Assembly: GCF_000378985.1 (NCBI RefSeq) | Contig: NZ_KB905370.1 | Span: forward strand, 1,703,830-1,767,829 | Source of the DNA: Ensifer sp. BR816 | Lineage (GTDB): Bacteria; Pseudomonadota; Alphaproteobacteria; Rhizobiales; Rhizobiaceae | DNA length: 64,000 nt | Direction of reading: 5' to 3' | Shown here: positions 41,326 to 54,652 of the stretch, piece after piece | How the letters are laid out: every line of letters starts with the position of its first letter | Numbering within the stretch: position 1 is the first letter of the stretch | Program-made: the position numbers and the translations under genes | The notes under the pieces: generated by a model | Database searches by the model: none | What the model saw: only the letters and a program-made list of their open reading frames with translations | What the model was told of the DNA's origin: nothing

Positions 41326-41985
41326 TCAACGCGTGCCGAAAATGGCCGACCCGACCCGGACGCTGGTAGCGCCGAAAGCGATGGCCGTTTCGAAATCGCC
41401 GGACATGCCCATCGACAGCCGCGTGAGGCCGCAGCTCATCGCGAGCTTTTCCAGCAAGGCGAAATGCGGACCCGGATTCTCGTCGACGGGCGGGATGCAC
41501 ATCAGCCCTTCGATATCGAGGCCGAGCTCCGAACGGCAGAGGTCGACGAAGGCACCGGTCTCTTCCGGCGCTATCCCCGCCTTCTGCGGTTCGAGGCCGG
41601 TATTGACCTGCACATAGAGCCGCGGCTTTCGGTCCTGTCGCTTCATCTCGACGGCGACGGCGCGGGCGATCTTCTCCCGATCGATCGTTTCGATCACGTC
41701 GAAGAGGGCGACGGCATCGGCCGCCTTGTTGGATTGCAGCGGACCGATCAGGTGCAGTTCGACATCCGGCGTCTCGGCCTTGAGCTCCGGCCATTTGCCC
41801 TGCGCTTCCTGGACGCGATTTTCGCCAAAGACACGCTGGCCGGCAGCAATCACCGGGCGGATCGCCTCGGCATCGAAGGTCTTCGAGACGGCGACGAGCG
41901 CGACGGCTCCTTCGGCCCGGTTCGCGGCGGTTTCGCTCATGCGAATCCGGCTCATGACATCGTTCAGCCGTTCCTGCACGTCCAT
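41326..41985 (-). CDS. YggS/PROSC-family PLP-binding protein
   Basis: Cytoplasmic pyridoxal-phosphate homeostasis protein of 219 residues, alanine-racemase-fold barrel. The PLP Lys is in ALVAVSKTFDAEAI (about 33-46); FGENRVQEA, LHLIGPLQSNK and the C-terminal LSMGMSGDFETAIAFGATSVRVGSAIFG are typical. From ATG 41985 with AAGGAG upstream; the frame beyond is not coding. It is divergent from leuS. Confidence 0.93.
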   Translation of the reverse strand: MDVQERLNDVMSRIRMSETAANRAEGAVALVAVSKTFDAEAIRPVIAAGQRVFGENRVQEAQGKWPELKAETPDVELHLIGPLQSNKAADAVALFDVIETIDREKIARAVAVEMKRQDRKPRLYVQVNTGLEPQKAGIAPEETGAFVDLCRSELGLDIEGLMCIPPVDENPGPHFALLEKLAMSCGLTRLSMGMSGDFETAIAFGATSVRVGSAIFGTR

Positions 41986-42199
41986 TCTGCGCTCCTTGCG
42001 GTGTCGAGGCCCGCCAAGCGGATTATTGGAACTTGCCGTGCTTGCCAAGCCCGACGAAGCCGAGGGCCGTCAAATGGCCCAAAGTGCGACGCCCCGGGCC
42101 TTCAAAACTTGACGGTCAGGCGGTTTCGTGATGAAGGTCAGGCCAGCTATTACGAGGGCGCTTCGAGCGCCGAAAAATTTCCGGAACATCGACAGAGAC

Positions 42200-44830
42200 A
42201 TGGCTACCGAACGATACAATCCGCGTGATGCCGAACCGCGCTGGCAGCAGGAATGGGACGCACGCAAGGTCTTCGAGACGCAGAACGACGATCCGCGTGA
42301 AAAATATTACGTGCTCGAGATGTTTCCCTATCCGTCCGGGCGGATCCACATGGGCCATGTGCGCAACTATACGATGGGCGACGTGGTCGCCCGCTACAAG
42401 CGCGCCCGCGGCTTCAACGTGCTGCATCCGATGGGCTGGGATGCCTTCGGCATGCCAGCCGAGAACGCGGCCATGGAACGCGGCGTGCATCCGGCCGGCT
42501 GGACCTACCAGAACATCGCCGCGATGAAGGCGCAGCTCAAGGTCATGGGCCTGTCGCTCGACTGGAGCCGCGAGTTCGCCACCTGCGATCCCGACTATTA
42601 TCAGCGGCAGCAGTACCTGTTCCTCGATTTCCTGGAGAAGGGCCTGGTCTATCGCCGGCAGTCGAAGGTCAACTGGGACCCGGTCGACAATACCGTGCTC
42701 GCCAATGAGCAGGTGATCGACGGCCGCGGCTGGCGCTCGGGCGCGCTGGTCGAACAGCGCGAGCTGGTCCAGTGGTTCTTCCGCATCACCGATTTCAGCC
42801 AGGAGCTGCTCGACGCGCTCGATACGCTGGATCAGTGGCCGGAAAAGGTGCGGCTGATGCAGAAGAACTGGATCGGCCGTTCCGAGGGGCTGTTGCTGCG
42901 CTGGGAACTGGACCCGGCGACGATCCCCGGCGAGAGCAAGGAGCTGACCGTCTACACGACGCGTCCGGACACGCTGTTCGGCGCCTCCTTCCTGGCAATC
43001 TCCGCCGACCATCCGCTCGCCAAGGAAGCCGCCGCCAAGAATGCGGCGATCGACGCCTTCTGCGAGGAGTGCCGGCGCGCCGGCACCTCGCTCGCTGCGC
43101 TCGAGACGGCCGAGAAGAAGGGCATGGATACAGGTATCCGAGCTCGGCATCCCTTCGACCCGGATTGGGAACTGCCCGTCTATGTCGCCAATTTCGTGCT
43201 GATGGACTACGGCACGGGCGCCATTTTCGGCTGCCCCTCCGGCGACCAGCGCGACCTTGATTTCGCCCGTAAATACGGCCTGCCGGTTGTCCCGGTGGTG
43301 ATGCCGAAGGATGCCGATGCGGCGACCTTCGCCATCGGCGACGAGGCCTATACCGGTGACGGGGTGATGATCAACTCGAGCTTCCTCGACGGGCTTTCGA
43401 TAGACGAGGCCTTCGAGACCGTCGCCTCGAAGCTCGAGAAGGAAATGCTGGACGGGACGCCGCGCGCCGAGCGCAAGGTCAACTTCCGCCTGCGCGACTG
43501 GGGGATTTCGAGGCAGCGCTATTGGGGCTGCCCGATCCCGGTCATCCATTGCGAAGATTGCGGCGTCGTTCCGGTGCCGAAGGCGGACCTGCCGGTCACG
43601 CTGCCGCCGGACGTCACCTTCGACAAGCCGGGCAACCCGCTCGACCGGCACCCGACCTGGCGCCACGTCGCCTGCCCTGAGTGTGGCAAGGATGCGCGCC
43701 GGGAAACCGACACGATGGACACCTTCGTCGATTCCTCCTGGTACTTCACGCGCTTCACCGCGCCCTGGGAGGACAAGCCGACCGATCCGAAGGCCGCCAA
43801 TCACTGGCTGCCGGTCGATCAATATATCGGCGGCATCGAGCACGCGATCCTGCACCTGCTCTATTCGCGCTTCTTCACCCGCGCCATGAAGGCGACAGGC
43901 CACGTGGCGCTGGACGAACCGTTCAAGGGCCTGTTCACGCAAGGCATGGTGGTGCACGAGACCTATAGCCGCGGCGAGGGTGCGCAGCGCGAATGGATCA
44001 CGCCGGCGGAAATCCGCATCGACGAGGTCGACGGCCGTCGCCGTGCGGTGCTGCTCGAGACCGGCGAGGAAGTCGCCATCGGCTCGATCGAGAAGATGTC
44101 GAAGTCGAAGAAGAACGTCGTCGATCCGGACGACATCATCGGCTCCTACGGCGCCGACACGGCGCGCTTCTTCGTGCTGTCCGATTCGCCGCCGGACCGC
44201 GACGTGATTTGGTCCGAGGCCGGCGTCGAGGGCGCGCACCGCTTCGTCCAGCGCGTCTGGCGGCTGGTCGGCGAGGCCGCGGGGAGCCTTCGCGGCGTTA
44301 ATGCTTCGCCGGCTAAGGAGGGTGACGGCCTGGCAGTTTCCCAGGCCGCCCATCGCACCCTGCGCGCCGTCGAAGCCGATTACGACAAGCTTGCCTTCAA
44401 TAAGGCGGTCGCCCGCATTTATGAGCTGGTGAACGTTCTCGCCGCGCCGATGACCCTGGTGGCGGCCGGCAAAGCCGACGCGACGCTCACCGCTGCCGTC
44501 AAGGATGCCACGACGATCCTGATCGACCTGATCGCGCCGATGATGCCGCATCTCGCCGAAGAGTGCTGGCGCGAGATCGGCGGCGAAGGGCTGATCGCCG
44601 AACGTCCGTGGCCGGCCTTCGATGCGGCGCTCGTCGTGGAGAACGAAATCACCTTGCCGGTGCAGATCAACGGCAAGAAACGCGCGGATTTGACAATCGC
44701 GCGCGACGCAGACCAGAGTGCGATCGAAAGCGCCGTCCTCGTGCTTGACGCCGTCAAAGCGGCGCTCAACGGCGCCAGCCCGAGAAAAATCATCGTCGTG
44801 CCGCAAAGGATCGTCAATGTCGTCGTCTGA
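42200..44830 (+). CDS. leuS: Leucyl-tRNA synthetase
   Basis: Class I synthetase of 876 residues. The HIGH-like motif is in [15 protein letters not shown] (about 41-55), the editing domain follows, and the KMSKS motif is in [20 protein letters not shown] (about 631-650). The start ATG 42200 gives the N-terminus [19 protein letters not shown] expected for bacterial LeuRS, though the ribosome site is weak. Its 3' end overlaps the lptE start by 14 bases, giving an operon leuS-lptE-holA. Confidence 0.97.
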   Translation: MATERYNPRDAEPRWQQEWDARKVFETQNDDPREKYYVLEMFPYPSGRIHMGHVRNYTMGDVVARYKRARGFNVLHPMGWDAFGMPAENAAMERGVHPAGWTYQNIAAMKAQLKVMGLSLDWSREFATCDPDYYQRQQYLFLDFLEKGLVYRRQSKVNWDPVDNTVLANEQVIDGRGWRSGALVEQRELVQWFFRITDFSQELLDALDTLDQWPEKVRLMQKNWIGRSEGLLLRWELDPATIPGESKELTVYTTRPDTLFGASFLAISADHPLAKEAAAKNAAIDAFCEECRRAGTSLAALETAEKKGMDTGIRARHPFDPDWELPVYVANFVLMDYGTGAIFGCPSGDQRDLDFARKYGLPVVPVVMPKDADAATFAIGDEAYTGDGVMINSSFLDGLSIDEAFETVASKLEKEMLDGTPRAERKVNFRLRDWGISRQRYWGCPIPVIHCEDCGVVPVPKADLPVTLPPDVTFDKPGNPLDRHPTWRHVACPECGKDARRETDTMDTFVDSSWYFTRFTAPWEDKPTDPKAANHWLPVDQYIGGIEHAILHLLYSRFFTRAMKATGHVALDEPFKGLFTQGMVVHETYSRGEGAQREWITPAEIRIDEVDGRRRAVLLETGEEVAIGSIEKMSKSKKNVVDPDDIIGSYGADTARFFVLSDSPPDRDVIWSEAGVEGAHRFVQRVWRLVGEAAGSLRGVNASPAKEGDGLAVSQAAHRTLRAVEADYDKLAFNKAVARIYELVNVLAAPMTLVAAGKADATLTAAVKDATTILIDLIAPMMPHLAEECWREIGGEGLIAERPWPAFDAALVVENEITLPVQINGKKRADLTIARDADQSAIESAVLVLDAVKAALNGASPRKIIVVPQRIVNVVV

Positions 44831-45347
44831 GAAAGCTGGCCTTCGTCTCCGGTTCCTTGGCTTGGCTGCCGGTACGGCGCTGCTGACAGCGGTCGCCGGC
44901 TGCCAGGTCCGTCCGCTCTATTCCGACGGGCCGACCGGCGCGACCTCTGCGGCGCTTGGCTCGATCGAGATCTCCGAAGCCGACGACCGGGTCGAGCAGG
45001 AAGTGCGCAATGCATTGATCTTCCTGGCCGCCGGCGGTCAGGGCGAACCTGTCAACCCGCAATACCATCTCGCCCTCAACGTTTCGCACCGGACGATGGG
45101 CGTGCTTTACGACGATGCCGAGGACCGCGCCGCGGCCGGCCGCATCGTCGTCAAGGCGGACTACAATCTGACGAGGACCGCCACCGGCGAAACGGTGAAG
45201 GCCGGCTACCGCTCGGCGGTGGCGCTGGCCGATTTCCCGGAGCAGGAATTCGCCAAGGTCCGCGCCGTCCGGGACGCCGAAAATCGCGCTGCCAAGGAAC
45301 TGGCGGAGCTCATCAGGGCCGACATCGCCGCCGCCCTCGGCCGCTGA
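44817..45347 (+). CDS. lptE: LPS-assembly lipoprotein LptE
   Basis: Outer-membrane lipoprotein partner of LptD, 176 residues. It has a lipoprotein signal with the lipobox AVAGC near residue 29 ([20 protein letters not shown] then C). The body matches Lpt[20 protein letters not shown] and a [20 protein letters not shown] stretch. AAAGGATC precedes ATG 44817. The leuS-lptE-holA order is typical of alphaproteobacteria. Confidence 0.9.
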   Translation: MSSSEKAGLRLRFLGLAAGTALLTAVAGCQVRPLYSDGPTGATSAALGSIEISEADDRVEQEVRNALIFLAAGGQGEPVNPQYHLALNVSHRTMGVLYDDAEDRAAAGRIVVKADYNLTRTATGETVKAGYRSAVALADFPEQEFAKVRAVRDAENRAAKELAELIRADIAAALGR

Positions 45348-45360
45348 CACCGGTATTCCG

Positions 45361-46395
45361 ATGAGCGAGGTCAAGTCGCACGAATTCGACAGCTTTCTCA
45401 ATCGAGGCGCGTCGAACTACCGCCTTTTCCTCCTCTATGGTCCCGATCGCGGCCTCGTCTCCGAACGCGCCGCCCAGCTTGCCGGCCGCTCCGGTGTCGC
45501 CCTCGACGATCCCTTTGCCGTCTTGAAGCTCGATGCGGCGGAGCTGCAGCAGGGTGCGGGCAGGGTGCTCGACGAGGTCAACGCCATCGGCCTCTTCGGC
45601 GGCGAAAAGCTCGTCTGGATCCGCGGTGCCTCAACCGAAAAGGCGATTGTCGAGGCCCTGCAGATCCTCGCCGCCGAGAGCCCGACCGGCAGTACGCTCA
45701 TTGTCGAGGCCGGAGACCTCAAGAAGGGTGCAGCCCTTAGAAAGATTGGCGAATCGTCCCGGGCCGTCGCCTCCATCGCCTGCTACAGCGACGACGCCCG
45801 CAGCCTGCATGCGCTGGTCGACAAGGAGCTCGCCGATGCGGGTCTGCGGATAAGTCCGGCGGCCCGCGAGCGGCTCCTCGAAGCGCTTGGCGGCGATCGC
45901 ATCGCGTCGCGCAACGAAGTGCGGAAGCTCGCGCTCTACTGCCGCGGCAAGGACATGATCGACGAGGAGGATGTGCTCGCCATCGTCGGCGACGCCAGTG
46001 CCATCTCGGTCGACGACGCGGTCGATGCTGTGCTCCAGGGCGATGTCGATGCGCTCCTGCACGCTATGAAGAAGATCACCACCTCTAAAACCCCGGCCTT
46101 CCTGGTCCTCCAGGCCTGCCTGAGGCAATTCCAGCAACTGGATGTCATGCGCGCCGAAATGGACGCGAGCCGCCAGTCGGCGAGCCAGGTGATTGCCAGC
46201 CTTGGCCGCGGGCTGCACTTTCGTCGCAAGCCGATCGTCGAGGCTGCGCTCCGACATTGGACCGCCCCCGCGATCCGTCGCGAACTGGCCCGGCTTCAGG
46301 CGACCATCTACCAAAGCCGCGCCCGCCAGAGCCTTGAGGAAAGCCTCGTGCTACAGAACCTGCTGGCGATAGCGATCCAATCGGCAAGGCGCTGA
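45361..46395 (+). CDS. holA: DNA polymerase III subunit delta
   Basis: Clamp-loader subunit of 344 residues. Recognised from the N-terminal NYRLFLLYGPDRGLVSERA (P-loop-like, without Walker Lys), DPFAVLKLDAAELQQ, and TLIVEAGDLKKGAALRK, followed by the helical collar domain with FLVLQACLRQFQQLDVMRAEM. It begins 13 bases after the lptE stop. Confidence 0.92.
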   Translation: MSEVKSHEFDSFLNRGASNYRLFLLYGPDRGLVSERAAQLAGRSGVALDDPFAVLKLDAAELQQGAGRVLDEVNAIGLFGGEKLVWIRGASTEKAIVEALQILAAESPTGSTLIVEAGDLKKGAALRKIGESSRAVASIACYSDDARSLHALVDKELADAGLRISPAARERLLEALGGDRIASRNEVRKLALYCRGKDMIDEEDVLAIVGDASAISVDDAVDAVLQGDVDALLHAMKKITTSKTPAFLVLQACLRQFQQLDVMRAEMDASRQSASQVIASLGRGLHFRRKPIVEAALRHWTAPAIRRELARLQATIYQSRARQSLEESLVLQNLLAIAIQSARR

Positions 46396-46613
46396 GTGGT
46401 ACTGCGCCACCGGAACGATACCTCAACAGCAACGCAGTTGCCGAGCGGCCGCGGACTGCAAGCAGCACAGGCGCATCAGCGAGGCGGGTCTGAAGAGACG
46501 CGGAACCCGTTAGAGTTTGAATGCATGGCGGGACCGGAACTATTCATCCAGCCCGCCCAAGGGAGGGAAGGGGAGTGCCCATTAAGGGGACGAGTAGAGC
46601 AGCAGCGCGTGCC

Positions 46614-47504
46614 TCAGCGTCGCTCGAGCAGGCGGCAAATCTCTTCCAGCTGGTCGAGCGTCTTGTAGGCGATCCGCAGGTGGCCGCCCGAGGCCTTGTG
46701 GCTGACGGTGACCTCCAGCCCGAGGCTGTCCGATAGTGTCCGCTCCAGCGCCAGCGTATCGGCATCCTTTTCGTCGCGATGCCGCCCCTTGGCGAAGTTG
46801 GGGTCGTTCTGGGCCTTGATGTCATTCTGCGCGAGACGCTCCGCCTCGCGCACCGAAAGGCCCTTGGAAACGATCGAGCGCGCCAGCGCCACCGGGTCGG
46901 ACGTCGGCACCAGGGCGCGCGCATGACCGGCCGAGAGGCTGCCGTCGGAAAGCATGTCGCGCACCGGCTCCGGCAATTTGAGCAGCCGCAGGCTGTTGGC
47001 AACGTGGCTGCGGCTCTTGCCGATGATGTCGCCGAGATCGTTCTGCGTATAGCCGTGTTCGGCGATCAGCTGTTCGTAACCAAGCGCTTCTTCGAGCGGA
47101 TTGAGATCCGAACGCTGGACGTTTTCGACGATGGCGATCTCCAGGGCCGTCCGGTCGTCCACATCCCGCACGATCACCGGTATTTCGGTGAAGCCCGCAA
47201 GCTGTGCCGCCCGCCAGCGCCGCTCGCCGGCAATGATCTCGTAGCGCTCGTGGCCGACGGTGCGAACCACGACGGGCTGGACGATGCCATGCTGCCGAAT
47301 CGAGTTGGCGAGATCCTGCAACTCCGCCTCATCGAACTGGCGGCGCGGATTGCGCGGGTTGCGGGAGACGAATTCGATCGGCACGCGCCGGTCCGGGCTG
47401 AACGCACTTGCCGGCGCCGCCCCGCTTTGCAACGGCTGATCCATCTCGCCGATCAAGGCGGCCAGACCGCGACCGAGGCGTCTTTTGGAGCTGTCGTCGT
47501 TCAT
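46614..47504 (-). CDS. parB: Chromosome partitioning protein ParB
   Basis: CTP-dependent parS-binding clamp, 296 residues. ParB domains are in order: the disordered N-terminus, the CTP-binding region with GERRWRAAQLAG (about 93-104), the helix-turn-helix TQNDLGDIIGKSRSHVANSL (about 152-172), and a C-terminal dimerisation domain. It lies downstream of parA, 32 bases away. Multiple parS-like sites surround the gene. Confidence 0.96.
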   Translation of the reverse strand: MNDDSSKRRLGRGLAALIGEMDQPLQSGAAPASAFSPDRRVPIEFVSRNPRNPRRQFDEAELQDLANSIRQHGIVQPVVVRTVGHERYEIIAGERRWRAAQLAGFTEIPVIVRDVDDRTALEIAIVENVQRSDLNPLEEALGYEQLIAEHGYTQNDLGDIIGKSRSHVANSLRLLKLPEPVRDMLSDGSLSAGHARALVPTSDPVALARSIVSKGLSVREAERLAQNDIKAQNDPNFAKGRHRDEKDADTLALERTLSDSLGLEVTVSHKASGGHLRIAYKTLDQLEEICRLLERR

Positions 47505-47536
47505 TCTACACCCGATTGATTACGATACCGAAACGA

Positions 47537-48331
<795 letters not shown>

Positions 48332-48345
48332 GCTTCGCTCGCCTA

Positions 48346-48987
48346 TCACTTCGTGCGACGTGAAAGATTTGCAATCTCGAGCACAACCGAATCCGGCTCG
48401 ACGACACTTGCATGTTTTACCAGATCGAATTCAAAGCGGCTAACGGCTTTGTCTATTTCCTGCTGATAATCCCGGCCTTTGTGAAAGAAAGCGACGGTTT
48501 GTGGTTCGTCCGGAAGCATCCAGGGCGCGCAATAGTCCAGCAACTGACTGAGATCGGCGAGCGCACGGGCCGAAATCGCGTCGCAACGGGGAATTACCGA
48601 AGGCGCTTGCTCGATTCGAATCGGATGCACCGATCCGCGCCCGCCGGTTTCATTGAGGGCGACGCGCAGGAAGGCGGCCTTCTTGTTGTTGCTTTCAACG
48701 AGATGCACCCAGCCGTCGGAATGCTCGGAGAGGCAGATGGCGGTGATGACGCCCGGGAAGCCGCCGCCGCTGCCGAGATCAACCCATGTCTTCGGCGAAG
48801 GGGAAAGCTGAAAGATCTGCAGGCTGTCGGTGATATGGCGCTGCCACAGATCTTCCAGCGTCGATGGCGCCACGAGGTTGATCGACTTCGCCCACTTCTG
48901 AAAAAGTCCGGCGAAATGCTCCAGCTTGTCGAGCGTTTCACGTGAAACACGCAGCGCTTTCATGCGCTCGGCAGGACTCGCTTTCAT
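48346..48987 (-). CDS. rsmG: 16S rRNA (guanine-N7)-methyltransferase RsmG
   Basis: SAM methyltransferase of 213 residues modifying G527 of 16S rRNA. The SAM loop is [17 protein letters not shown] (about 67-83). [20 protein letters not shown] is diagnostic. The ATG overlaps the mnmG stop by four bases (ATGA), giving the operon mnmG-rsmG-parA-parB. A parS-like site lies in the coding N-terminus (VSRET). Confidence 0.95.
   Translation of the reverse strand: MKASPAERMKALRVSRETLDKLEHFAGLFQKWAKSINLVAPSTLEDLWQRHITDSLQIFQLSPSPKTWVDLGSGGGFPGVITAICLSEHSDGWVHLVESNNKKAAFLRVALNETGGRGSVHPIRIEQAPSVIPRCDAISARALADLSQLLDYCAPWMLPDEPQTVAFFHKGRDYQQEIDKAVSRFEFDLVKHASVVEPDSVVLEIANLSRRTK
48934..48949. promoter_or_regulatory. 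parS-like site 3, inside rsmG
   Basis: CGTTTCACGTGAAACA matches parS in 15 of 16 positions. It encodes VSRET of RsmG. Confidence 0.8.
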
Positions 48988-50864
48988 TGCGCGGACCCCG
49001 CCACACGCTTCATTCCGCGCTCCTGTCGCCGCAGCCAGGACAGAAGCAACGACACAGCGGCCGGCGTCATGCCGTCGACCTTCATCGCCTGGGCCAAGTT
49101 TCGCGGCCGCTGCTGCGCCAGCTTCTGCTTCAACTCATTCGAAAGCCCGGGCAAGTCGGAATAGTCGAAGTCATCCGGGATCATCGCGCTCTCCTCCCGC
49201 CGGATGCCGGCGATATCGGCGGCCTGGCGTTCCATATAAACGGCATAGGCAGCGTCTATTTCCAAGGCCTCGGTGACACGCCGATCGATAGCATCAAGCT
49301 GCGGCCACAGGGGCTTCAGCCCCTCAATCGACTGGTCCGGATAGGACAGGATGTCGAAGGCCGAACGCCGTTGGCCGTCCTGATTGAGTTTCAGCCCAAA
49401 GCGCTTGCCTTCGGTGGGCGTGACCGACAGCGATTGCAGAAGCGTGCGGCCCTCGTCATAGGCGCCCTTCCAGGACGCGAAGCGCGTGCGGCGCGCCTCG
49501 CCGACACAACCCAGTTCGATCCCGAGCGGGGTCAAACGCATGTCGGCATTGTCGGCCCGAAGCGACAGCCGGTACTCCGCCCGCGAAGTGAACATCCGGT
49601 AGGGTTCGGCAATGCCGCGCGAGGTCAGATCGTCGATCATGACGCCGATATAGGAATCCGTGCGGCTGAAAACGAAGGGCTCGCGACCCGTCGCCGCCAG
49701 CGCGGCGTTCAGGCCAGCCCCCAGCCCCTGCGCCCCGGCCTCCTCATAGCCTGTCGTGCCGTTGATCTGGCCGGCCAGGAAGAGGCCCGGCATTTTTTTT
49801 ACGGCGAGCGAAGGCTGCAGCTCGCGGGGATCGACATGGTCGTATTCGATGGCGTAGCCCGGTTGGAGAATCCCGACATTTTCCAGACCCGGGATGCTGC
49901 GGATGAAAGCCTCCTGCACATCCTCCGGCAAGGACGTCGAAATGCCGTTGGGATAGATCGTGTCATCGTCGAGCCCCTCCGGCTCGAGGAAGATCTGGTG
50001 ACCGTCGCGTTCGCCGAAGCGGACGATCTTGTCCTCGATCGATGGGCAATAGCGTGGACCGACTCCTTCGATCTGGCCGGAATACATTGCCGAGCGGTGG
50101 ATATTGTCGGCAATGATCTTGTGCGTCGCCTCCGTCGTCCGAGTGACGCCGCAATCGATCTGGCGGTTCACGATCGTGTCGGTCATGAAGGAAAATGGCA
50201 CCGGGTCCTCGTCCGGTCCCTGCCGCCCGACGCGATCCCAGTCGATCGTCCGGCCATCCAGTCGCGCCGGCGTACCGGTCTTCAAGCGTCCGAGGCTCAG
50301 GCCGAAGCGGGAGAGCGTCTCCGACAGCCCGAGTGACGGCTCCTCGCCGACCCGGCCCGCCGGAATCTTGCGGTCACCGATATGAATCAGACCCTTGAGA
50401 AATGTGCCGGTCGTCAACACCACTGCGGCGGCGCGAAAGACGCGGCCGTCTTTCATGATCACGCCGGCGACGCCATCGCCTTCCGTCAGGAGATCATAGG
50501 CATCGCCTTCGACGACCGTCAGATTCTCGATAGCGTCGATCGCCCGCTGCATCGCCTCTCTGTAGAGCCGGCGATCCGCCTGGGTGCGCGGCCCCCTGAC
50601 CGCAGGGCCCTTGCGCCTGTTGAGCATTCGGAACTGAATGCCGGCCGCGTCGGCGACGCGGCCCATCAACCCATCCAGGGCGTCGATTTCGCGGACGAGG
50701 TGACCCTTGCCCAAACCGCCAATCGCGGGGTTGCAGGACATCACCCCAATCGTCTCTTTCCGATGGGTGACCAGGGCAGTCTGCGCGCCAAGCCGCGCCG
50801 CCGCCGAAGCCGCCTCGCAGCCGGCATGGCCGCCACCAATCACGATGACATCAAAGCTCGTCAT
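48984..50864 (-). CDS. mnmG: tRNA uridine-34 modification enzyme MnmG (GidA)
   Basis: FAD/NADH-dependent partner of MnmE in 5-carboxymethylaminomethyl modification, 626 residues. FAD motif [20 protein letters not shown] at residues 7-26; [36 protein letters not shown], and the C-terminal helical domain. ATG 50864 is preceded by GGGAG; a GTG at 50870 is unnecessary. It starts the operon with rsmG, parA, parB. Confidence 0.97.
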   Translation of the reverse strand: MTSFDVIVIGGGHAGCEAASAAARLGAQTALVTHRKETIGVMSCNPAIGGLGKGHLVREIDALDGLMGRVADAAGIQFRMLNRRKGPAVRGPRTQADRRLYREAMQRAIDAIENLTVVEGDAYDLLTEGDGVAGVIMKDGRVFRAAAVVLTTGTFLKGLIHIGDRKIPAGRVGEEPSLGLSETLSRFGLSLGRLKTGTPARLDGRTIDWDRVGRQGPDEDPVPFSFMTDTIVNRQIDCGVTRTTEATHKIIADNIHRSAMYSGQIEGVGPRYCPSIEDKIVRFGERDGHQIFLEPEGLDDDTIYPNGISTSLPEDVQEAFIRSIPGLENVGILQPGYAIEYDHVDPRELQPSLAVKKMPGLFLAGQINGTTGYEEAGAQGLGAGLNAALAATGREPFVFSRTDSYIGVMIDDLTSRGIAEPYRMFTSRAEYRLSLRADNADMRLTPLGIELGCVGEARRTRFASWKGAYDEGRTLLQSLSVTPTEGKRFGLKLNQDGQRRSAFDILSYPDQSIEGLKPLWPQLDAIDRRVTEALEIDAAYAVYMERQAADIAGIRREESAMIPDDFDYSDLPGLSNELKQKLAQQRPRNLAQAMKVDGMTPAAVSLLLSWLRRQERGMKRVAGSAQ

Positions 50865-50918
50865 AGACACTCCCGCTTGCTCGGGTCTTGAATCTCAATT
50901 CGCCGCATTCAGTCAAGG

Positions 50919-50934
50919 CGTTTCACGTGAAACG
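50919..50934. promoter_or_regulatory. parS-like site 4, mnmG upstream
   Basis: CGTTTCACGTGAAACG is a perfect 16-bp palindrome and matches 14 of 16 of the consensus (the variable ends differ). It lies between mnmE and mnmG. Confidence 0.85.
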
Positions 50935-50969
50935 CATCGCCCTGACTCGCTATTGTTGCATTCCCGGTT

Positions 50970-52289
50970 TTACTTGCCGATGCAGAACTCCGAGAATATC
51001 ACGTCGAGCAAATTCTCGACATCGACGCGGCCGGTGATCCGGCCGAGCGCATTGCTTGCAAGGCGAAGCTGTTCCGCCCGGATGTCAAGGCCATTCGCCG
51101 CCAGGCTGCCCGCCAGAGCAGCGCTCGCCTGACGTAGGCAGTCCACATGGCGCTTGCGTGATGGCATGGACAGCGCCGTCCGGCCTGCCAGATCGGGAAG
51201 ATGCATTTTCACCAGCTCCAGTAGATCAGCGATGCCGTCGCCCGTCTTCATCGACAGGAACACATCGGCTTGCGCAGCCGACCAATGCGTTTCTGTCCGA
51301 TCGATCTTCGTCGCCACCCGGATCACCGGGACATTCTCTCCGACCGGTTCGTTCCAGACGAATCCGTCCGGTTTTTCCGATAACAGCAGGACAAGATCGG
51401 CATGACCGATAACTTCCCGTGCCCGCCGAATGCCCTCGCGTTCGACGATCTCGTCCGTTTCGCGAAGCCCCGCCGTGTCGAACAGCTTCACGGAGAATCC
51501 GGCTAAGGAAAGGTCTACCGACAGAACATCTCGGGTCGTGCCGGCGATCTCGGTGACGATCGCAATATCCCTCTGGGCGAGTGCGTTGAGGAGGCTCGAT
51601 TTTCCGGCATTCGGCTTGCCGGCGATGACGATCTTCAAGCCGTCGCGAATGATCTCGGCCAGACCGGCTTCGTCGATATGTGCGTCTATTTCCGCCTGGA
51701 GCCTGGCGATGTCAGTCCAGATCGTTTCGCTGACGGCGCCGGGAATGTCCTCTTCGTCAGCGAAGTCGAGCTCCGCTTCGATCATCGCACGCGCATGCGT
51801 CAAGCGGCGTGCCCAATCCTGGTAGACGGCCGACTGCCCACCGTTCGACTGCTCGACCGCGAGCCGACGCTGCATCTCGGTCTCCGCCGTGATCAGGTCC
51901 GCCAAGCCTTCCACTTCGACGAGATCCATCTTGCCGTGCTGGAAAGCGCGCCGTGAGAATTCGCCCGCCTCGGCGTGCCGCAATCCGTCGAAGCCAGCCA
52001 GTTCGTCGAGAACTGCATGCACCACCGCCCGCCCACCATGGACCTGCAACTCGCAGCAGTCCTCCCCGGTAAAAGATGCCGGGCCGGGAAAGTAAATCGC
52101 CAGGCCGTTGTCCAGCATGTCACCGTTTCGAGTCCGAATCGTTCTGAGCGAGGCGGTGCGCGGCTTTGGCAGAGGGCCGCAGAGCCGCTTGAGCGCATCG
52201 GCCGTCGCCGGTCCGCTGATGCGAATGACGGCGACGCCGGCCGGCAAGGTCCCGCTCGAGAGCGCGTATATCGTATCCGTGAACTGCAT
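50970..52289 (-). CDS. mnmE: tRNA modification GTPase MnmE (TrmE)
   Basis: GTPase of 439 residues acting with MnmG. Tetrahydrofolate-binding N-terminal domain (FTDTIYALSSGTLPAGVAVI), helical domain and the G domain with GKPNAGKSSLLNALAQ (G1, about 222-237), GTTRD (switch) and DTAGLRETDEIVEREGI. The C-terminus CIGK carries the conserved Cys. ATG 52289 is chosen because the upstream frame to 52427 encodes nothing recognisable. Confidence 0.96.
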   Translation of the reverse strand: MQFTDTIYALSSGTLPAGVAVIRISGPATADALKRLCGPLPKPRTASLRTIRTRNGDMLDNGLAIYFPGPASFTGEDCCELQVHGGRAVVHAVLDELAGFDGLRHAEAGEFSRRAFQHGKMDLVEVEGLADLITAETEMQRRLAVEQSNGGQSAVYQDWARRLTHARAMIEAELDFADEEDIPGAVSETIWTDIARLQAEIDAHIDEAGLAEIIRDGLKIVIAGKPNAGKSSLLNALAQRDIAIVTEIAGTTRDVLSVDLSLAGFSVKLFDTAGLRETDEIVEREGIRRAREVIGHADLVLLLSEKPDGFVWNEPVGENVPVIRVATKIDRTETHWSAAQADVFLSMKTGDGIADLLELVKMHLPDLAGRTALSMPSRKRHVDCLRQASAALAGSLAANGLDIRAEQLRLASNALGRITGRVDVENLLDVIFSEFCIGK

Positions 52290-52502
52290 CGGCTTATTCA
52301 GCACCGTCGGCGCACCGCTCGAACCTGCGCGCCGCGTCGGCCTGCTTTCTCTGTGTAGAGGTTCCATCAGCCGCCTTAGACGGCAACCACATCCACGACG
52401 CCTGGACGCATCACGGCTGTCCGGCATTGGAACGGGAGCGCAGACTTATGCCTGCCTCGCGGCCAAAAATCAAGGTTGCCAGGCAGATACGGGATCAGTG
52501 GT

Positions 52503-52518
52503 TGTTTCACGTGAATCA
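52503..52518. promoter_or_regulatory. parS-like site 5, between rho and mnmE
   Basis: TGTTTCACGTGAATCA matches parS at 15 of 16 positions. It lies in the 363-base intergenic region 52290-52652, which otherwise holds only the mnmE upstream region and the rho terminator. Confidence 0.8.
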
Positions 52519-52597
52519 CTGCGCGAGTTCAGGCACTCACGGTGGTGCTGAGCGGCGCCGCAGGATCAACCTGGCTAACGACACAGAACCCAACAAA

Positions 52598-52626
52598 ATG
52601 GCCGGGATCGGATAAATCCCGGCCAT
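52598..52626 (-). terminator. Intrinsic terminator after rho
   Basis: ATGGCCGGGAT and ATCCCGGCCAT form a perfect 11-bp stem with a 7-base loop; read on the minus strand it is followed by TTTTGTTGGG. It lies 27 bases after the rho stop. Confidence 0.75.
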
Positions 52627-52652
52627 CAAGAACGCTTGCGATCGGCGATCGA

Positions 52653-53918
<1,266 letters not shown>

Positions 53919-54041
53919 GAAGAGTCCATGATTTATAGGGGGAATAGGAGGAGGCGTGAGATTCGTAAGGGAGCTGCGAGGGGAAGGGCAGACTCTAACT
54001 TCTTCACAGGCCTTGGGATGAAGGAGATGGGCGAAAATAGC

Positions 54042-54057
54042 GATTCACGTGAAACCC
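54042..54057. promoter_or_regulatory. parS-like site 6, between hemJ and rho
   Basis: CGATTCACGTGAAACC matches parS at 13 of 16 positions, with an intact CACGTGAAAC half. It lies in the rho upstream region. Confidence 0.65.
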
Positions 54058-54112
54058 CGCAAGGGGGCGTCGCAATTTAGCGGCAACTATTGCAGCTGCG
54101 AATCGATTGAAC

Positions 54113-54652
54113 TCAAAATGGTTTCACCACAGCGAGGATAACGATGAGGATCATCAACAGGGTCGGGGCCTCGTTCATCAGCCGCCAGTAGCGCGCGCTC
54201 TTCCGATTCGCGTCCTGCTGAAAGGAAGTCACCGCCCGGCTGAAGTGGACATGCACCAGCGTCAGCAGAACGACGCACAAGAGCTTGGCATGCAGCCAGC
54301 CACCACGAAACCCGTAGACGCTCCAGGCGAGATAGAGACCGAGGACCCAGGCGATCATCATGGCCGGGTTCATGATCACCTTCATGAGCCGTCGCTCCAT
54401 CGTCTTGAAGGTCTCCGACTGCACTGAGCCGGACGGCGCGTCGGTATGATAGATGAACAGGCGCGGCAGATAGAGAAGCCCTGCCATCCACGAGATCACC
54501 GCGATGATGTGGAGCGCCTTGATCCAGAGATAGAGATTGTCCGGCTGCCCGGCGAAGAGCGCAACCAGCAGAGCGACGAAGACGGTGAGCGCCACGATCG
54601 CCCGAAGCCGCGCCCGCCTTCCGGGAGCGCTATCCGTCTGCCGCTCGATCAT
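54113..54652 (-). CDS. hemJ: Protoporphyrinogen oxidase HemJ
   Basis: Membrane protein of 179 residues that oxidises protoporphyrinogen IX. Four to five transmembrane segments and the conserved His/Trp-rich [26 protein letters not shown] and [15 protein letters not shown]. The ATG overlaps the hemE stop (ATGA). Another frame here stays open for 508 codons across hemE; it is not the gene. Confidence 0.93.
   Translation of the reverse strand: MIERQTDSAPGRRARLRAIVALTVFVALLVALFAGQPDNLYLWIKALHIIAVISWMAGLLYLPRLFIYHTDAPSGSVQSETFKTMERRLMKVIMNPAMMIAWVLGLYLAWSVYGFRGGWLHAKLLCVVLLTLVHVHFSRAVTSFQQDANRKSARYWRLMNEAPTLLMILIVILAVVKPF

Noticed and set aside
43901..43906. CACGTG core within leuS
   Set aside because: Flanks (GGC and GCG) do not match parS.
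42116..44806. Minus-strand frame of 896 codons
   Set aside because: Antisense shadow of leuS, which has HIGH and KMSKS motifs on the plus strand.
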